Part shown: positions 26,915 through 34,539 of the stretch, one piece after another
Layout: each line of letters begins with the position of its first letter
How positions within the stretch are numbered: the first letter of the stretch is position 1
DNA from: Parasegetibacter sp. NRK P23
GTDB taxonomy: Bacteria > Bacteroidota > Bacteroidia > Chitinophagales > Chitinophagaceae
DNA length: 64,000 bases
NCBI RefSeq assembly: GCF_023721715.1
Contig: NZ_JAMDLG010000001.1
Coordinates: 3,573,784-3,637,783, forward strand
Direction of reading: 5' to 3'
Program-made: the position numbers and the translations under genes
The notes under the pieces: model-generated
The model's input: the letters and a program-made list of their open reading frames with translations, nothing else
The model's database searches: none
What the model was told of the DNA's origin: nothing

Positions 26915-28330
26915 ATGCGCTTATTCATACCCTGTCCCATTGCTGTCCTGCTGTTCGTTGCAGTTTTTTTACCCTTGTGTACAAGAGCGCAGGAAGCGTT
27001 TCAGTATAATTCTTCTTTGGCCGATACGGCCGCGAAGGCGCAGCTTTTCCTGCTCACCGCCCGCAAGTTCGAAGCGGATAAAAATAACCTGACGGGGACC
27101 TATAAAAAAGAACTGGAGAAAGAATACGCGGAGCGTTTCAACTATATCCGTAAACTTTACGACCAGCAGGAACTGATGCTTGACGGCGAAGCCAAAACTT
27201 ACCTCGATCAGCTTTCCGCCAGCATTCTTCAACACAACCCGGAGGTGGCCCTCCTTCAGCCCAGGATACTTTTTTCCCGGAACCATGTGCCCAACGCGGC
27301 AAGTTATGGAGAGGGCACTATTCTTTTCCATGCGGGACTCTTCAGCAGGCTGAAGAATGAAAGTCAGGCGGCATTTGTGCTTTGTCATGAACTTGCGCAT
27401 TATTACCTGGATCATTCCAACAAAAGGATTGCACAGTATGTGAATACCGTGAACTCCAAGGCGTTCCAGCAGCAGTTAAAGGAGATCCAGAAATCGGAGT
27501 ATATGAAGAATCGCGCGGTGAATGAACTGGCGCAGTCCGTTTCTTATAAGAACCGCAGGCATGGGCGGTACAATGAATCTGAAGCCGATTCGCTGGCGCT
27601 GGAATTTCTCCGGAGGACGAATTTTGATATACGGGAATCCCTGACTGCCCTTGCATTGCTGGACAGCATTGACGGGCATAAACATCCCGGACTTTCGGTG
27701 AAGGAAGTATTTAATTTTCCGGAGTACCCCTTTAAGGAACGTTGGATCAGGCAGCCCTCCAGGTCGTTGGGGGAAGCGATGCTGCAGGCGGGTGCAGGTT
27801 CCGCTAAGGACTCCGCTGCCGCGGATTCACTAAAGACGCACCCCGATTGCAGTAAGCGTATTGCCGATCTCACTGCTAAAGTGAATGCTTATCATACACA
27901 GGAAAAACAACGCTTCGTGGTAAACAGCGCCACATTTGAAAAACTTCGCCGCCGCTTCGATTACGACATCATTGATTATTGCTTTTTCAGCAAAGAAACC
28001 GGTCGTGCGCTTTTTTACGCGCTGCAATTGTACAGGAAAGAAAACAATAGTCCATACCTGGCCACCATGATTGGAAAATGCCTCAATCAGTTGTATGATG
28101 CGCGCGTAGAGCATGTGATGAGTAAGCATGCTGATGCGCCACATCCTGAAATGGAGCAGGAATACGCTGAATTTCTCCGCTTCCTGCAAAACCTTAGCCT
28201 GACAGATATCGCCTCCCTGAATCATTATTTTATGCAGCGGGAAAGTTCAAAGTTCCGGCATTATAAAGATTTCCAGGAAGTGATGGCAAGGGCTGCGGCC
28301 AATTTTAAGACCCAGTCTTCCACCAATTAA
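26915..28330 (+). CDS. Exported M48-family zinc metalloprotease
   Basis: A 471-residue peptidase of the M48 (BepA/LoiP-like) group. The start at ATG 26915 gives a signal peptide (FIPCPIAVLLFVAVFLPLCTRAQ). The zinc site is complete: H158-E-L-A-H162 in FVLCHELAHYYLDH, and a downstream ExxxD motif beginning E221 in NESEADSLAL. Family members degrade misfolded envelope proteins in the periplasm or outer membrane. The C-terminal 200 residues are alpha-helical and not assigned. The next gene begins 35 nt later on the same strand, so the two may share a transcript and an envelope quality-control role. Confidence 0.9.
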   Translation: MRLFIPCPIAVLLFVAVFLPLCTRAQEAFQYNSSLADTAAKAQLFLLTARKFEADKNNLTGTYKKELEKEYAERFNYIRKLYDQQELMLDGEAKTYLDQLSASILQHNPEVALLQPRILFSRNHVPNAASYGEGTILFHAGLFSRLKNESQAAFVLCHELAHYYLDHSNKRIAQYVNTVNSKAFQQQLKEIQKSEYMKNRAVNELAQSVSYKNRRHGRYNESEADSLALEFLRRTNFDIRESLTALALLDSIDGHKHPGLSVKEVFNFPEYPFKERWIRQPSRSLGEAMLQAGAGSAKDSAAADSLKTHPDCSKRIADLTAKVNAYHTQEKQRFVVNSATFEKLRRRFDYDIIDYCFFSKETGRALFYALQLYRKENNSPYLATMIGKCLNQLYDARVEHVMSKHADAPHPEMEQEYAEFLRFLQNLSLTDIASLNHYFMQRESSKFRHYKDFQEVMARAAANFKTQSSTN

Positions 28331-28365
28331 TTATATTCATCTAAACCCTTAATCCCAAAGTAAAC

Positions 28366-29934
28366 ATGATCAGGAAAATTTTATCAGGATTGCTGCTCTG
28401 CGCATTGCCCTTCGCGCACCAGGCCCAGCAAAAGTTATCGATTGACAATATCCGTTCGGTTTCGCTCCGGAATTTCGGAACCATTGTGGAGTCGGAAGAA
28501 GTGAAAGGCTACTTTGTATACTATATCTCTGATAAGGTAGACAAGAACACCAATGAATATACCATTCAGATCATCGATGAAAATCTTGCACCCATCAAGA
28601 ACATCGTTTTTCAGTCGGATAAGGATGACCAGTTGATGGAAACTTCTTTCAACCAGAATTCACTGATGTTTATGTTCTTCAACAAAAAAATGAAAACATT
28701 CACGTCTAAAGTGTATGGGTTGGATGGTAAACTGAAATACACCTATCTGAAGGAGATCGATAAAAGGTCGCTGGCCTATCTTTCCGCGCTTCCGGCTATG
28801 AAAATGAATGAAGAGGAAGGGCAGAACAAGTTCCTGTATGACGTGGCCGATAAAGGCTATGTGTCGGTGATCCCTTTGAGGAGCGGAAGGGATTATTCTT
28901 TTGAAGTGAACATCTTCCGCAGTGATACCAAAAAGCAGATCACCTATGTGCAGGAAGATGAAGGCTATAAATTTTACCAGGCTTCGTACCTTGGCGCCAC
29001 ATCGAATATTGCGCTGTTTGAAGTGATGAAGAAAGAAAAAATGATGTCCAACAAAATGGAAAGCTCCCTGTTGGGCATCGACCTGTCCAATGGCCGTAAG
29101 GTGTTTGACATCCGGGATGATCTTACAAAATATAAGTTTCTGCCCATCAACATTTCCACACTTACAGGGACGAACAATATCCTGATACTGGGTACTTACT
29201 ACGATAAAGACGCAAAACTGGCCAAAGACGCCACATTGGGCATAGCGGCCGTTACCATTGATCCGAAGGGGAAAATCGTTTCCCAAAAATACAACAGCTG
29301 GAGCTCCGATTTCGCGAAGCATCTCCCGGTAAGTTCCAAAGGAAAAATTGATGATATCGGATACCTCTATTTTCATAAAATCATTCAGACGGAATCAGGC
29401 GAAATATTCGCGGTGGGGGAAGGCTATAAACGTGTGGCCAGCGCCGGTGGTATTGCCGGAACCGTGGCCCTGGCGGCAATGGGAGGATACAGCAGCTCGG
29501 TGAGCACAACCCGCCTGGATATTACCGATATGGTACTGGTGAAGTTCAATAAAGAATTTGATATCCTGGAAGCAAAAGTGTACGATAAGAACAAGAACCG
29601 GTTTTCACTGCCCGGTGGCGATTTTGTATCGCCGCACCTGCTGGCACTGGGCGCGAAAACAATGGGCGCTTACGATTATGAATTCACCCGTACAGATAAG
29701 GATCATACCCATTTTGTAGTGGGTTACAACGATTATGAGAAAGGGAAGGACTACAAGGGAACTGTTTTTCATAGTATTTCCTACAACGGAGGAAAACTTA
29801 CCACTGATAAAATCAACCTTAAATCTTCTGCCAGTTCACTTCGGGTGATGCCTGGAAAACCTGGTTTCATATTCATCTCGGAGTATTTTAAGAAAGATAA
29901 AAAAGTGGACATGCGTTTGGAAAAGATCAACTAA
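28366..29934 (+). CDS. Exported beta-rich protein of unknown function (DUF6770-like)
   Basis: A 522-residue protein with a signal peptide (ILSGLLLCALPFAHQAQQ). It then shows regular beta-strand segments of about 50-60 residues that suggest a propeller (VKGYFVYYISDK, NILILGTYYDKDAK, GEIFAVGEGYKR, THFVVGYNDYEKGK). A Gly/Ala-rich hydrophobic stretch (AGGIAGTVALAAMGGYSS, about 365-385) might insert in or contact membrane. I believe it belongs with Bacteroidota proteins annotated DUF6770, but could not check this. It follows the M48 protease gene by 35 nt and is closed by an intrinsic terminator. Confidence 0.65.
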   Translation: MIRKILSGLLLCALPFAHQAQQKLSIDNIRSVSLRNFGTIVESEEVKGYFVYYISDKVDKNTNEYTIQIIDENLAPIKNIVFQSDKDDQLMETSFNQNSLMFMFFNKKMKTFTSKVYGLDGKLKYTYLKEIDKRSLAYLSALPAMKMNEEEGQNKFLYDVADKGYVSVIPLRSGRDYSFEVNIFRSDTKKQITYVQEDEGYKFYQASYLGATSNIALFEVMKKEKMMSNKMESSLLGIDLSNGRKVFDIRDDLTKYKFLPINISTLTGTNNILILGTYYDKDAKLAKDATLGIAAVTIDPKGKIVSQKYNSWSSDFAKHLPVSSKGKIDDIGYLYFHKIIQTESGEIFAVGEGYKRVASAGGIAGTVALAAMGGYSSSVSTTRLDITDMVLVKFNKEFDILEAKVYDKNKNRFSLPGGDFVSPHLLALGAKTMGAYDYEFTRTDKDHTHFVVGYNDYEKGKDYKGTVFHSISYNGGKLTTDKINLKSSASSLRVMPGKPGFIFISEYFKKDKKVDMRLEKIN

Positions 29935-29957
29935 GAAAACACATTGCGCTAATGAAG

Positions 29958-29994
29958 AGCATATCGGCTGAATAAAAGCTGGTATGCTTTTTTT
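29958..29994 (+). terminator. Rho-independent terminator of the M48 operon
   Basis: A 12-bp stem with G-T pairing (29958-29969 with 29977-29988) and seven T residues, 23 nt past the stop at 29934. Confidence 0.9.
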
Positions 29995-30182
29995 GTGCTC
30001 TTTTTTCAGATTTCCCGGTGATTGTATGCCTGTTGTTGCGTTAAAAACACCGAAGGGTATCCGTGTAAACACCTTTGTTCTGATCGGATGCGTTGGATAA
30101 CTTTGCTGTGGATGAGGTAGAAGTATTACGTAGCGTTTAATTGTATAAATCCTATCTAACTTAGATTTTAAAATACACCACT

Positions 30183-31040
30183 ATGATCAGTTTTTTGGGA
30201 ACAGGACTATTGGGCAGCGCTTTTGTAAGCGCGTTGTTGAAGAAGGGCGAACAGGTGAAAGTATGGAACCGCTCGAAAGAAAAGGCCGAGGTATTGGTTA
30301 AAGAAGGTGCGTTACTGTCGGAAACGCCTGCCGATGCGGTACAGGGGGTATCGAGGGTGCACCTGGTATTGTCTGATGATGCTTCCGTGGATAGCGTACT
30401 CGCAGCAGCGGCGCCAGCTTTACAACAGGGAACTTATGTAATAGACCATACAACCACATCTGTGGAAGGCGCCCGTAAGCGTACGGTGGAATGGAACGCG
30501 AAGGGAATACATTATGTGCATGTGCCGGTGTTTATGGGGCCCGCGAACGCTTTGGAAGGCTCCGGGGTGATGTTGCTGGCAGGCGCGCCTTCCTTACTGG
30601 AGCCTTTGCGTCCATGGCTTGCGCCTATGACGGGTAAGTTGGTGGAACTGGGTGCCGAACCGGGCCAGGCGGCGGCGGTGAAGTTACTCGGTAATATGTT
30701 CCTGATTACGCTGACAGGAGGATTCTCCGATATGCTGGCCACTGCGCAGGCGATGCATGTACAGCCATCAGCGATCAGTGAACTTTTCGCTTCCTGGAAC
30801 CCGGGCGCTTTGGCGCCAGGCAGGTACGAACGGATTGTTTCGGCTCCTTTCGATGAACCGTCCTGGGAGTTGCAGATGGCCCGTAAAGATGCCCGGTTGA
30901 TGATGGAAGAAGCGGCAAAGGGCGGAAAGGAACTTACGGTGATTCCTGCCGTGGCAAAAGTGATGGATGAATGGATCGGAAAAGGTTTTGGCAAGAAAGA
31001 CTGGACCGTTATCGTCAAGGATCATTTGCCGAAGCAATAG
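30183..31040 (+). CDS. NAD(P)-dependent oxidoreductase, 3-hydroxyisobutyrate dehydrogenase-like family
   Basis: A 285-residue cytoplasmic beta-hydroxyacid dehydrogenase family member. The Rossmann dinucleotide motif is at the very start (FLGTGLLGSAF), followed by VWNRSKEKAE, whose Arg suggests NADPH use. VIDHTTTSVEGARK and the VPVFMGPANALEGSGVMLLAG segment match the family's substrate loop. The conserved catalytic Lys lies in AAVKLLGNMF near residue 162. It could reduce or oxidise small hydroxyacids, semialdehydes or imines; the substrate is unclear. Monocistronic, ended by a bidirectional terminator. Confidence 0.88.
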   Translation: MISFLGTGLLGSAFVSALLKKGEQVKVWNRSKEKAEVLVKEGALLSETPADAVQGVSRVHLVLSDDASVDSVLAAAAPALQQGTYVIDHTTTSVEGARKRTVEWNAKGIHYVHVPVFMGPANALEGSGVMLLAGAPSLLEPLRPWLAPMTGKLVELGAEPGQAAAVKLLGNMFLITLTGGFSDMLATAQAMHVQPSAISELFASWNPGALAPGRYERIVSAPFDEPSWELQMARKDARLMMEEAAKGGKELTVIPAVAKVMDEWIGKGFGKKDWTVIVKDHLPKQ

Positions 31041-31077
31041 CCTTATTGTTACAGTTGATACGCAGGTGGATAAAAGA

Positions 31078-31126
31078 ACAGGCTATCTTTTAAACGGAAG
31101 ATTGATCCGGTAAAAAGATAGCCTGT
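31078..31126. terminator. Bidirectional terminator between convergent genes
   Basis: A perfect 14-bp inverted repeat (31078-31091 with 31113-31126) with T and A runs on the loop side, 38 nt after the dehydrogenase stop and 12 nt before the end of the convergent small secreted-protein gene. Confidence 0.75.
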
Positions 31127-31137
31127 ATACAAAGCCG

Positions 31138-31581
31138 TTAGTAAGTAATTACCATCTGATCGTTTGATGCGTTCAGCAGTACATTATTTATCCCGCCCAA
31201 ACCGGATTGTCCCGATGCGTATACGGTAAAGAAACTGGGGTAGGGGGAGGATGTCACGCTAATATTGTAGTATCCTGGCTCCAGGTCGCCAAGAAAAGTG
31301 CGGTAATAGCTAAGCGCAGGCAATACGTAGAACTGGCTGGCATACGTGCTGGTATTGGTAACAAGGATGTTCATGTCCAGTCCCATTCCATTGATACCAT
31401 AAAATGCAAATGTAGTAGCTGGCGCCACGGAGATTTCCGCGGATGCCGAAGGAGCAGGAGAAAGAAAGAGTAGGTCACCAGTAGGCGTTTTACCCGCGGG
31501 GAGTGGACCCGGACCTGAAGCGAAGGCTCCGCTAAAACCAAGAAGAAGGCAAAGGCTGAAAAACAATTGTTTGCGTTGCAT
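31138..31581 (-). CDS. Small secreted protein, hypothetical
   Basis: A 147-residue protein. The start at ATG 31581 gives a standard signal peptide (MQRKQLFFSLCLLLGFSGAFA); the longer frame upstream only adds residues before it. The mature chain is Pro/Gly/Ser-rich at first, then beta-rich with Tyr and Phe (YGINGMGLDMNILVTNTST, LEPGYYNISVTSS). This looks like a small Ig-like or beta-sandwich domain. No sorting domain and no family that I recognise. Confidence 0.65.
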   Translation of the reverse strand: MQRKQLFFSLCLLLGFSGAFASGPGPLPAGKTPTGDLLFLSPAPSASAEISVAPATTFAFYGINGMGLDMNILVTNTSTYASQFYVLPALSYYRTFLGDLEPGYYNISVTSSPYPSFFTVYASGQSGLGGINNVLLNASNDQMVITY

Positions 31582-31892
31582 AAGATTTGTGTTTTTTATG
31601 AAAAATGAAGGTTTACAGCAGAGCAGCCATAAGCCGGTAAACAATAAGCCCTTGCTTTTGGAATGATGATAGCGCGAAGCTTTCTGGAATGTAAAAGAGG
31701 GAAAATGAAGAGAGGGTCAATATTACTTTGTATCCGCGTGCATTGCGGAGTAAAAGGAATAGCCGTAAGGCACAGGAAAGGTTGAATAGCTGGCATAGCA
31801 AGGTCGTTAGGTCAAATGGCACTTCAATTTATGAAATCGATTGCACTTTTGCAAGTGCAAAAGCGTGTATTTTACACTTATTTTTCTCGACT
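31582..31892. other. 311-nt intergenic region with overlapping palindromes
   Basis: No coding frame I believe. At 31841-31863 two overlapping inverted repeats occur: TTGCACTT/AAGTGCAA around a 4-nt loop, and CTTTTGCA/TGCAAAAG around 2 nt. They lie 30 nt past the end of the XRE regulator gene and could be an operator or a weak terminator; there is no clear U tract. Confidence 0.35.
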
Positions 31893-32570
31893 TTACAGAA
31901 CGTGTTGATATACAGCAAATAACTTCCAGAAAAGTTTGGGCTGGCTGAAATCGAAGGCCTGCTTTCTGAACTCGTTTAATACGAGGTGGATTTCGGGAGG
32001 ATTCATTTCGTAGCGTCCGAGCATAATCTCTTTTTCGGAAGTATACAGCCCGGTTTTATGCTGACACAGGTGAATGTTTTGTTGGGTTACTTCTTCAAAG
32101 ATCAGCACATCGTGCACCTGGTATTGCGGAAGCGCAGCGTGATGGGGAATATTATGGTTGAAGGTAAGGGCGATCAGGTGATTGCGGGTGGTTTCCGGAA
32201 GTACCAGTTTGGGAAAGGCCGTCCAGTCGTTGAAGGCAAGTTCCTGGTAGCTGCACCTGATGTAGATATTGTCGTTGATGAAAGGGATTTCGCGTAAATG
32301 AAGTTGAGTCAGTTGGGTTTCTTCCACCAATAGTTTATCGCCATTGAACTGGAGTATCTCGTTGATGGTAAGTTGCTCGTTGATGAACTTCTCCAAGGGG
32401 ATGCAAAAATAATTGGCAATTCGGACCGCCGTTTCTATTCTCGGTTCGGCCCTGTTTTCTTCGTAAGAGGAAATATTACCTCTCGTGAGGTCAAACAGAT
32501 CGGCAAAGGACTGCTGGCTCAGGCCTTTGGTGGTGCGTATCTTTTTGATGTTTGCTCCGATTTTTGTCAT
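31893..32570 (-). CDS. XRE-family (Cro/C1-type HTH) transcriptional regulator
   Basis: A 225-residue DNA-binding protein. Residues about 4-62 form the helix-turn-helix domain (IGANIKKIRTTKGLSQQSFADLF, RGNISSYEENRAEPRIETAVRIA). The C-terminal 150 residues are a beta-rich region (VLPETTRNHLIALTF, YQVHDVLIFEEVTQQ) resembling the S24/LexA-like fold sometimes fused to such domains. I see no clear Ser-Lys protease dyad, so it may be a ligand- or signal-sensing domain. It is transcribed away from the PspA/flotillin/AAA operon across a 103-nt gap and is the obvious candidate regulator of it. Confidence 0.85.
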   Translation of the reverse strand: MTKIGANIKKIRTTKGLSQQSFADLFDLTRGNISSYEENRAEPRIETAVRIANYFCIPLEKFINEQLTINEILQFNGDKLLVEETQLTQLHLREIPFINDNIYIRCSYQELAFNDWTAFPKLVLPETTRNHLIALTFNHNIPHHAALPQYQVHDVLIFEEVTQQNIHLCQHKTGLYTSEKEIMLGRYEMNPPEIHLVLNEFRKQAFDFSQPKLFWKLFAVYQHVL

Positions 32571-32575
32571 CAGGG

Positions 32576-32583
32576 CAAATATA
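32576..32583 (-). promoter_or_regulatory. -7 box of the XRE regulator (leaderless)
   Basis: TATATTTG on the minus strand ends 5 nt before the ATG at 32570, so transcription should start at or next to the start codon. It is 34 nt from the divergent operon's -33 element. Confidence 0.55.
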
Positions 32584-32616
32584 GGGGTAATTTTTTTATC
32601 TTTTATGCTAATTTAA

Positions 32617-32648
32617 TTTGCAATTTTAAATTGCTGTTTGTAGATTTG
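32617..32648 (+). promoter_or_regulatory. Promoter of the PspA-flotillin-AAA operon
   Basis: TTTG at 32617-32620, a 20-nt spacer and TAGATTTG at 32641-32648 match the Bacteroidota primary-sigma consensus exactly. The first gene starts at 32674. Confidence 0.75.
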
Positions 32649-32673
32649 TTTTCGAAAGTTGAAATTAAAGCCG

Positions 32674-33066
32674 ATGAATCATTTTGAGTTGATTGAAGGG
32701 TTCGCTGAAAGGCTTCATTGCCGGATCATTTACAAGGACGCGCAAAGCGGCATACTGAAACTCGACAACGAAGCCGACGGGATCAATAACCTGATCATCG
32801 GGATCGCTCCGCCGATCCTGATCATGGAGCAGTTTCTTTTTTCCTTCCGGGACGACCATCCCGACATGTTCAAGAAACTGCTTCAGAAGAACAGGGATAC
32901 CATCCATGGCGCTTTTGTGATCAATGAAGAAGGAAACAAAGTGCTTTTCAGGTATACCATGCAATTGGAGAACATCAATTTCAATGAGTTCGAAGGCGCG
33001 ATTAACTCACTGGGGCTGCTGTTGAGTGAGTATGCGCAGCAGATCATCGACTTTTCAAAATTGTAA
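32674..33066 (+). CDS. YbjN/Tir-chaperone-like small protein, first gene of the PspA operon
   Basis: A 130-residue cytoplasmic protein. The start at ATG 32674 is preferred over an upstream TTG because it follows the promoter and begins MNHFELIEGFAERL. The alpha/beta pattern fits the type III secretion-chaperone/YbjN fold: an N-terminal helix, then strands (CRIIYKDAQ, LIIGIAPPILIMEQFLFSF), helices, VLFRYTMQLENINFNEFEGAINSLGLLL and a C-terminal helix. Proteins of this shape often sit beside pspA genes outside enterobacteria. It likely binds a partner in the cassette as a chaperone or adaptor. PspA begins 19 nt downstream. The family assignment is by fold pattern only. Confidence 0.65.
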   Translation: MNHFELIEGFAERLHCRIIYKDAQSGILKLDNEADGINNLIIGIAPPILIMEQFLFSFRDDHPDMFKKLLQKNRDTIHGAFVINEEGNKVLFRYTMQLENINFNEFEGAINSLGLLLSEYAQQIIDFSKL

Positions 33067-33085
33067 ACAAGTAAAAGCGTCAGCC

Positions 33086-33787
33086 ATGAACATCTTCAAA
33101 AGATTATTGCGGATCGGGCAGGCAGAAATACATGCCGCGGTTGAAAAAATGGAAGATCCCGTTAAAATGACGGAGCAAGGGTTGAGGGAACTGAGAGAAG
33201 ACCTTACCGAGGCAACTGAAGCATATGCAAAAGTGAAGGCCCTGGCCATACGGACCGAAAATGACCAGGCGCACTGCCAGAAAGAGTCCATGAATTATGC
33301 GGAAAAAGCTATCTTGATTATGCAGAAGGCGCAGGCCGGACAAGTAGAGATCGGGAAAGCGGAAGAACTGGCCAGGGAGGCCCTTTCTTTGCGCCGGAAG
33401 TTTTATGCCGAATCGGAAGAACTTGGCCAGCAGGTAACGGCCCTGCAGCAGTCGTCCAGGGAAATGCTCAGGAATACCGAAATATTAAGAGAGAACCTGG
33501 AAAAGTGGGAGAAGGAATTGCGGACGCTGAAAGCAAGGGTGAAAGTGAGTAAGGCAACGGAACAGGTGAACAAACAACTGGCGCAACTGGACAATAACGG
33601 GACCATCGCCATGCTCGAAAGGATGAAGGCCAAGGTTGAGGACCAGGAAGCTTTATCGCAGGCTTATGGTGAGATTGCCCGGAGTAAACACAGCATGAAA
33701 GATGAGTTGGATAAATTCCTGAAAGATGATACACTGTCCATTGAAAAAGACCTTCAGGCCATCAAAGAAAAACTAGGTATCCAGTAA
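33086..33787 (+). CDS. pspA: PspA/IM30 (Vipp1) family membrane-stress protein
   Basis: A 233-residue, almost wholly alpha-helical coiled-coil protein of the ESCRT-III-related PspA/IM30 family. The N-terminal amphipathic membrane helix (MNIFKRLLRIGQAEIHAAVEK) is followed by MEDPVKMTEQGLRELREDL, the usual hairpin region, and later helices to about 225. The start at ATG 33086 restores this N-terminus. Family members polymerise on damaged membranes and preserve proton-motive force; in enterobacteria PspA also restrains the PspF activator, but no PspF-like gene is present. The partners here are a YqiJ-like protein, a flotillin and a giant AAA+ protein, so ATP-driven remodelling is plausible. Confidence 0.92.
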   Translation: MNIFKRLLRIGQAEIHAAVEKMEDPVKMTEQGLRELREDLTEATEAYAKVKALAIRTENDQAHCQKESMNYAEKAILIMQKAQAGQVEIGKAEELAREALSLRRKFYAESEELGQQVTALQQSSREMLRNTEILRENLEKWEKELRTLKARVKVSKATEQVNKQLAQLDNNGTIAMLERMKAKVEDQEALSQAYGEIARSKHSMKDELDKFLKDDTLSIEKDLQAIKEKLGIQ

Positions 33788-33801
33788 ATTCTCTTTAATA
33801 T

Positions 33802-34482
33802 ATGTCCGGAATATTTGACCTGCTCTTCCATCCGCTCAGTAACGCAATAATGACCGTGCTTACCGGCATTACCGCCGTGTATTGGTTGTTCACTTTCATT
33901 GCCGGCGATCTGTTCGGGGAAGCGGGCGCTGATGCCGGAATAGAAGTCGACGGCGCTGATGTTGACACGGATACTGATACGGACCTCGGGGATTCGGTAG
34001 GCGATAAGTCAATGCTACAAAAAGCGATGGATTACGTGAACATCGGAAAAGTGCCGTTTATGGTAGTGTATTCGATGTTTAAGTTCCTCGCGTGGATCAT
34101 CACACTGGTTTCTTCTATAGCCCTGGGACTGGCGGGTTGGGGGTGGAAATCGGTGTTCATCCTGCTGCCGGTTTTTCTCGTGGCTTTTTTTGTCACACGT
34201 TATGCCACCAAACCGCTCGTTAAAGTGTACAATGCCATGGGATATAACGGAGAAGAAGCCCAGGAGATAATGGGACGGGTAGCCCGTATGCGGTCCACTA
34301 TTGCGGGAGATACGATCGGAGCCGCTGAACTGGTGATCCAGGGCGATGTGCTCCGGGTAAACGTAAAAAGTAAAACCGGTGAAACACTTGCTTATGATGC
34401 GGAAGTAATGATCTCAGATGAGTCGCCCGATAAAAAATATTACCTCGTGGTGCCGGAAATTAATTTAAACAATGTAGTATAG
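33802..34482 (+). CDS. YqiJ/NfeD-like membrane protein with C-terminal OB-fold
   Basis: A 226-residue inner-membrane protein. The first TM lies at about 14-34 (AIMTVLTGITAVYWLFTFIAG). A strongly acidic loop follows (about 40-65, DVDTDTDTDLGD), then two further TM segments (about 84-135, including LAWIITLVSSIALGLAG and VFILLPVFLVAFFV). The C-terminal 85 residues (GRVARMRSTIAGDTIGAAELVIQGDVLRV) form a beta-rich OB-fold-like domain. This is the plan of E. coli YqiJ (DUF1449) and related NfeD proteins, which pair with flotillins; here too the flotillin gene follows, 57 nt downstream. The acidic loop may bind cations, which is speculation. Confidence 0.82.
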   Translation: MSGIFDLLFHPLSNAIMTVLTGITAVYWLFTFIAGDLFGEAGADAGIEVDGADVDTDTDTDLGDSVGDKSMLQKAMDYVNIGKVPFMVVYSMFKFLAWIITLVSSIALGLAGWGWKSVFILLPVFLVAFFVTRYATKPLVKVYNAMGYNGEEAQEIMGRVARMRSTIAGDTIGAAELVIQGDVLRVNVKSKTGETLAYDAEVMISDESPDKKYYLVVPEINLNNVV

Positions 34483-34539
34483 TAGAATAAAACCCCTTTC
34501 TAAACAGAACACATCATTAACCTTAAATCAATTTAATCT

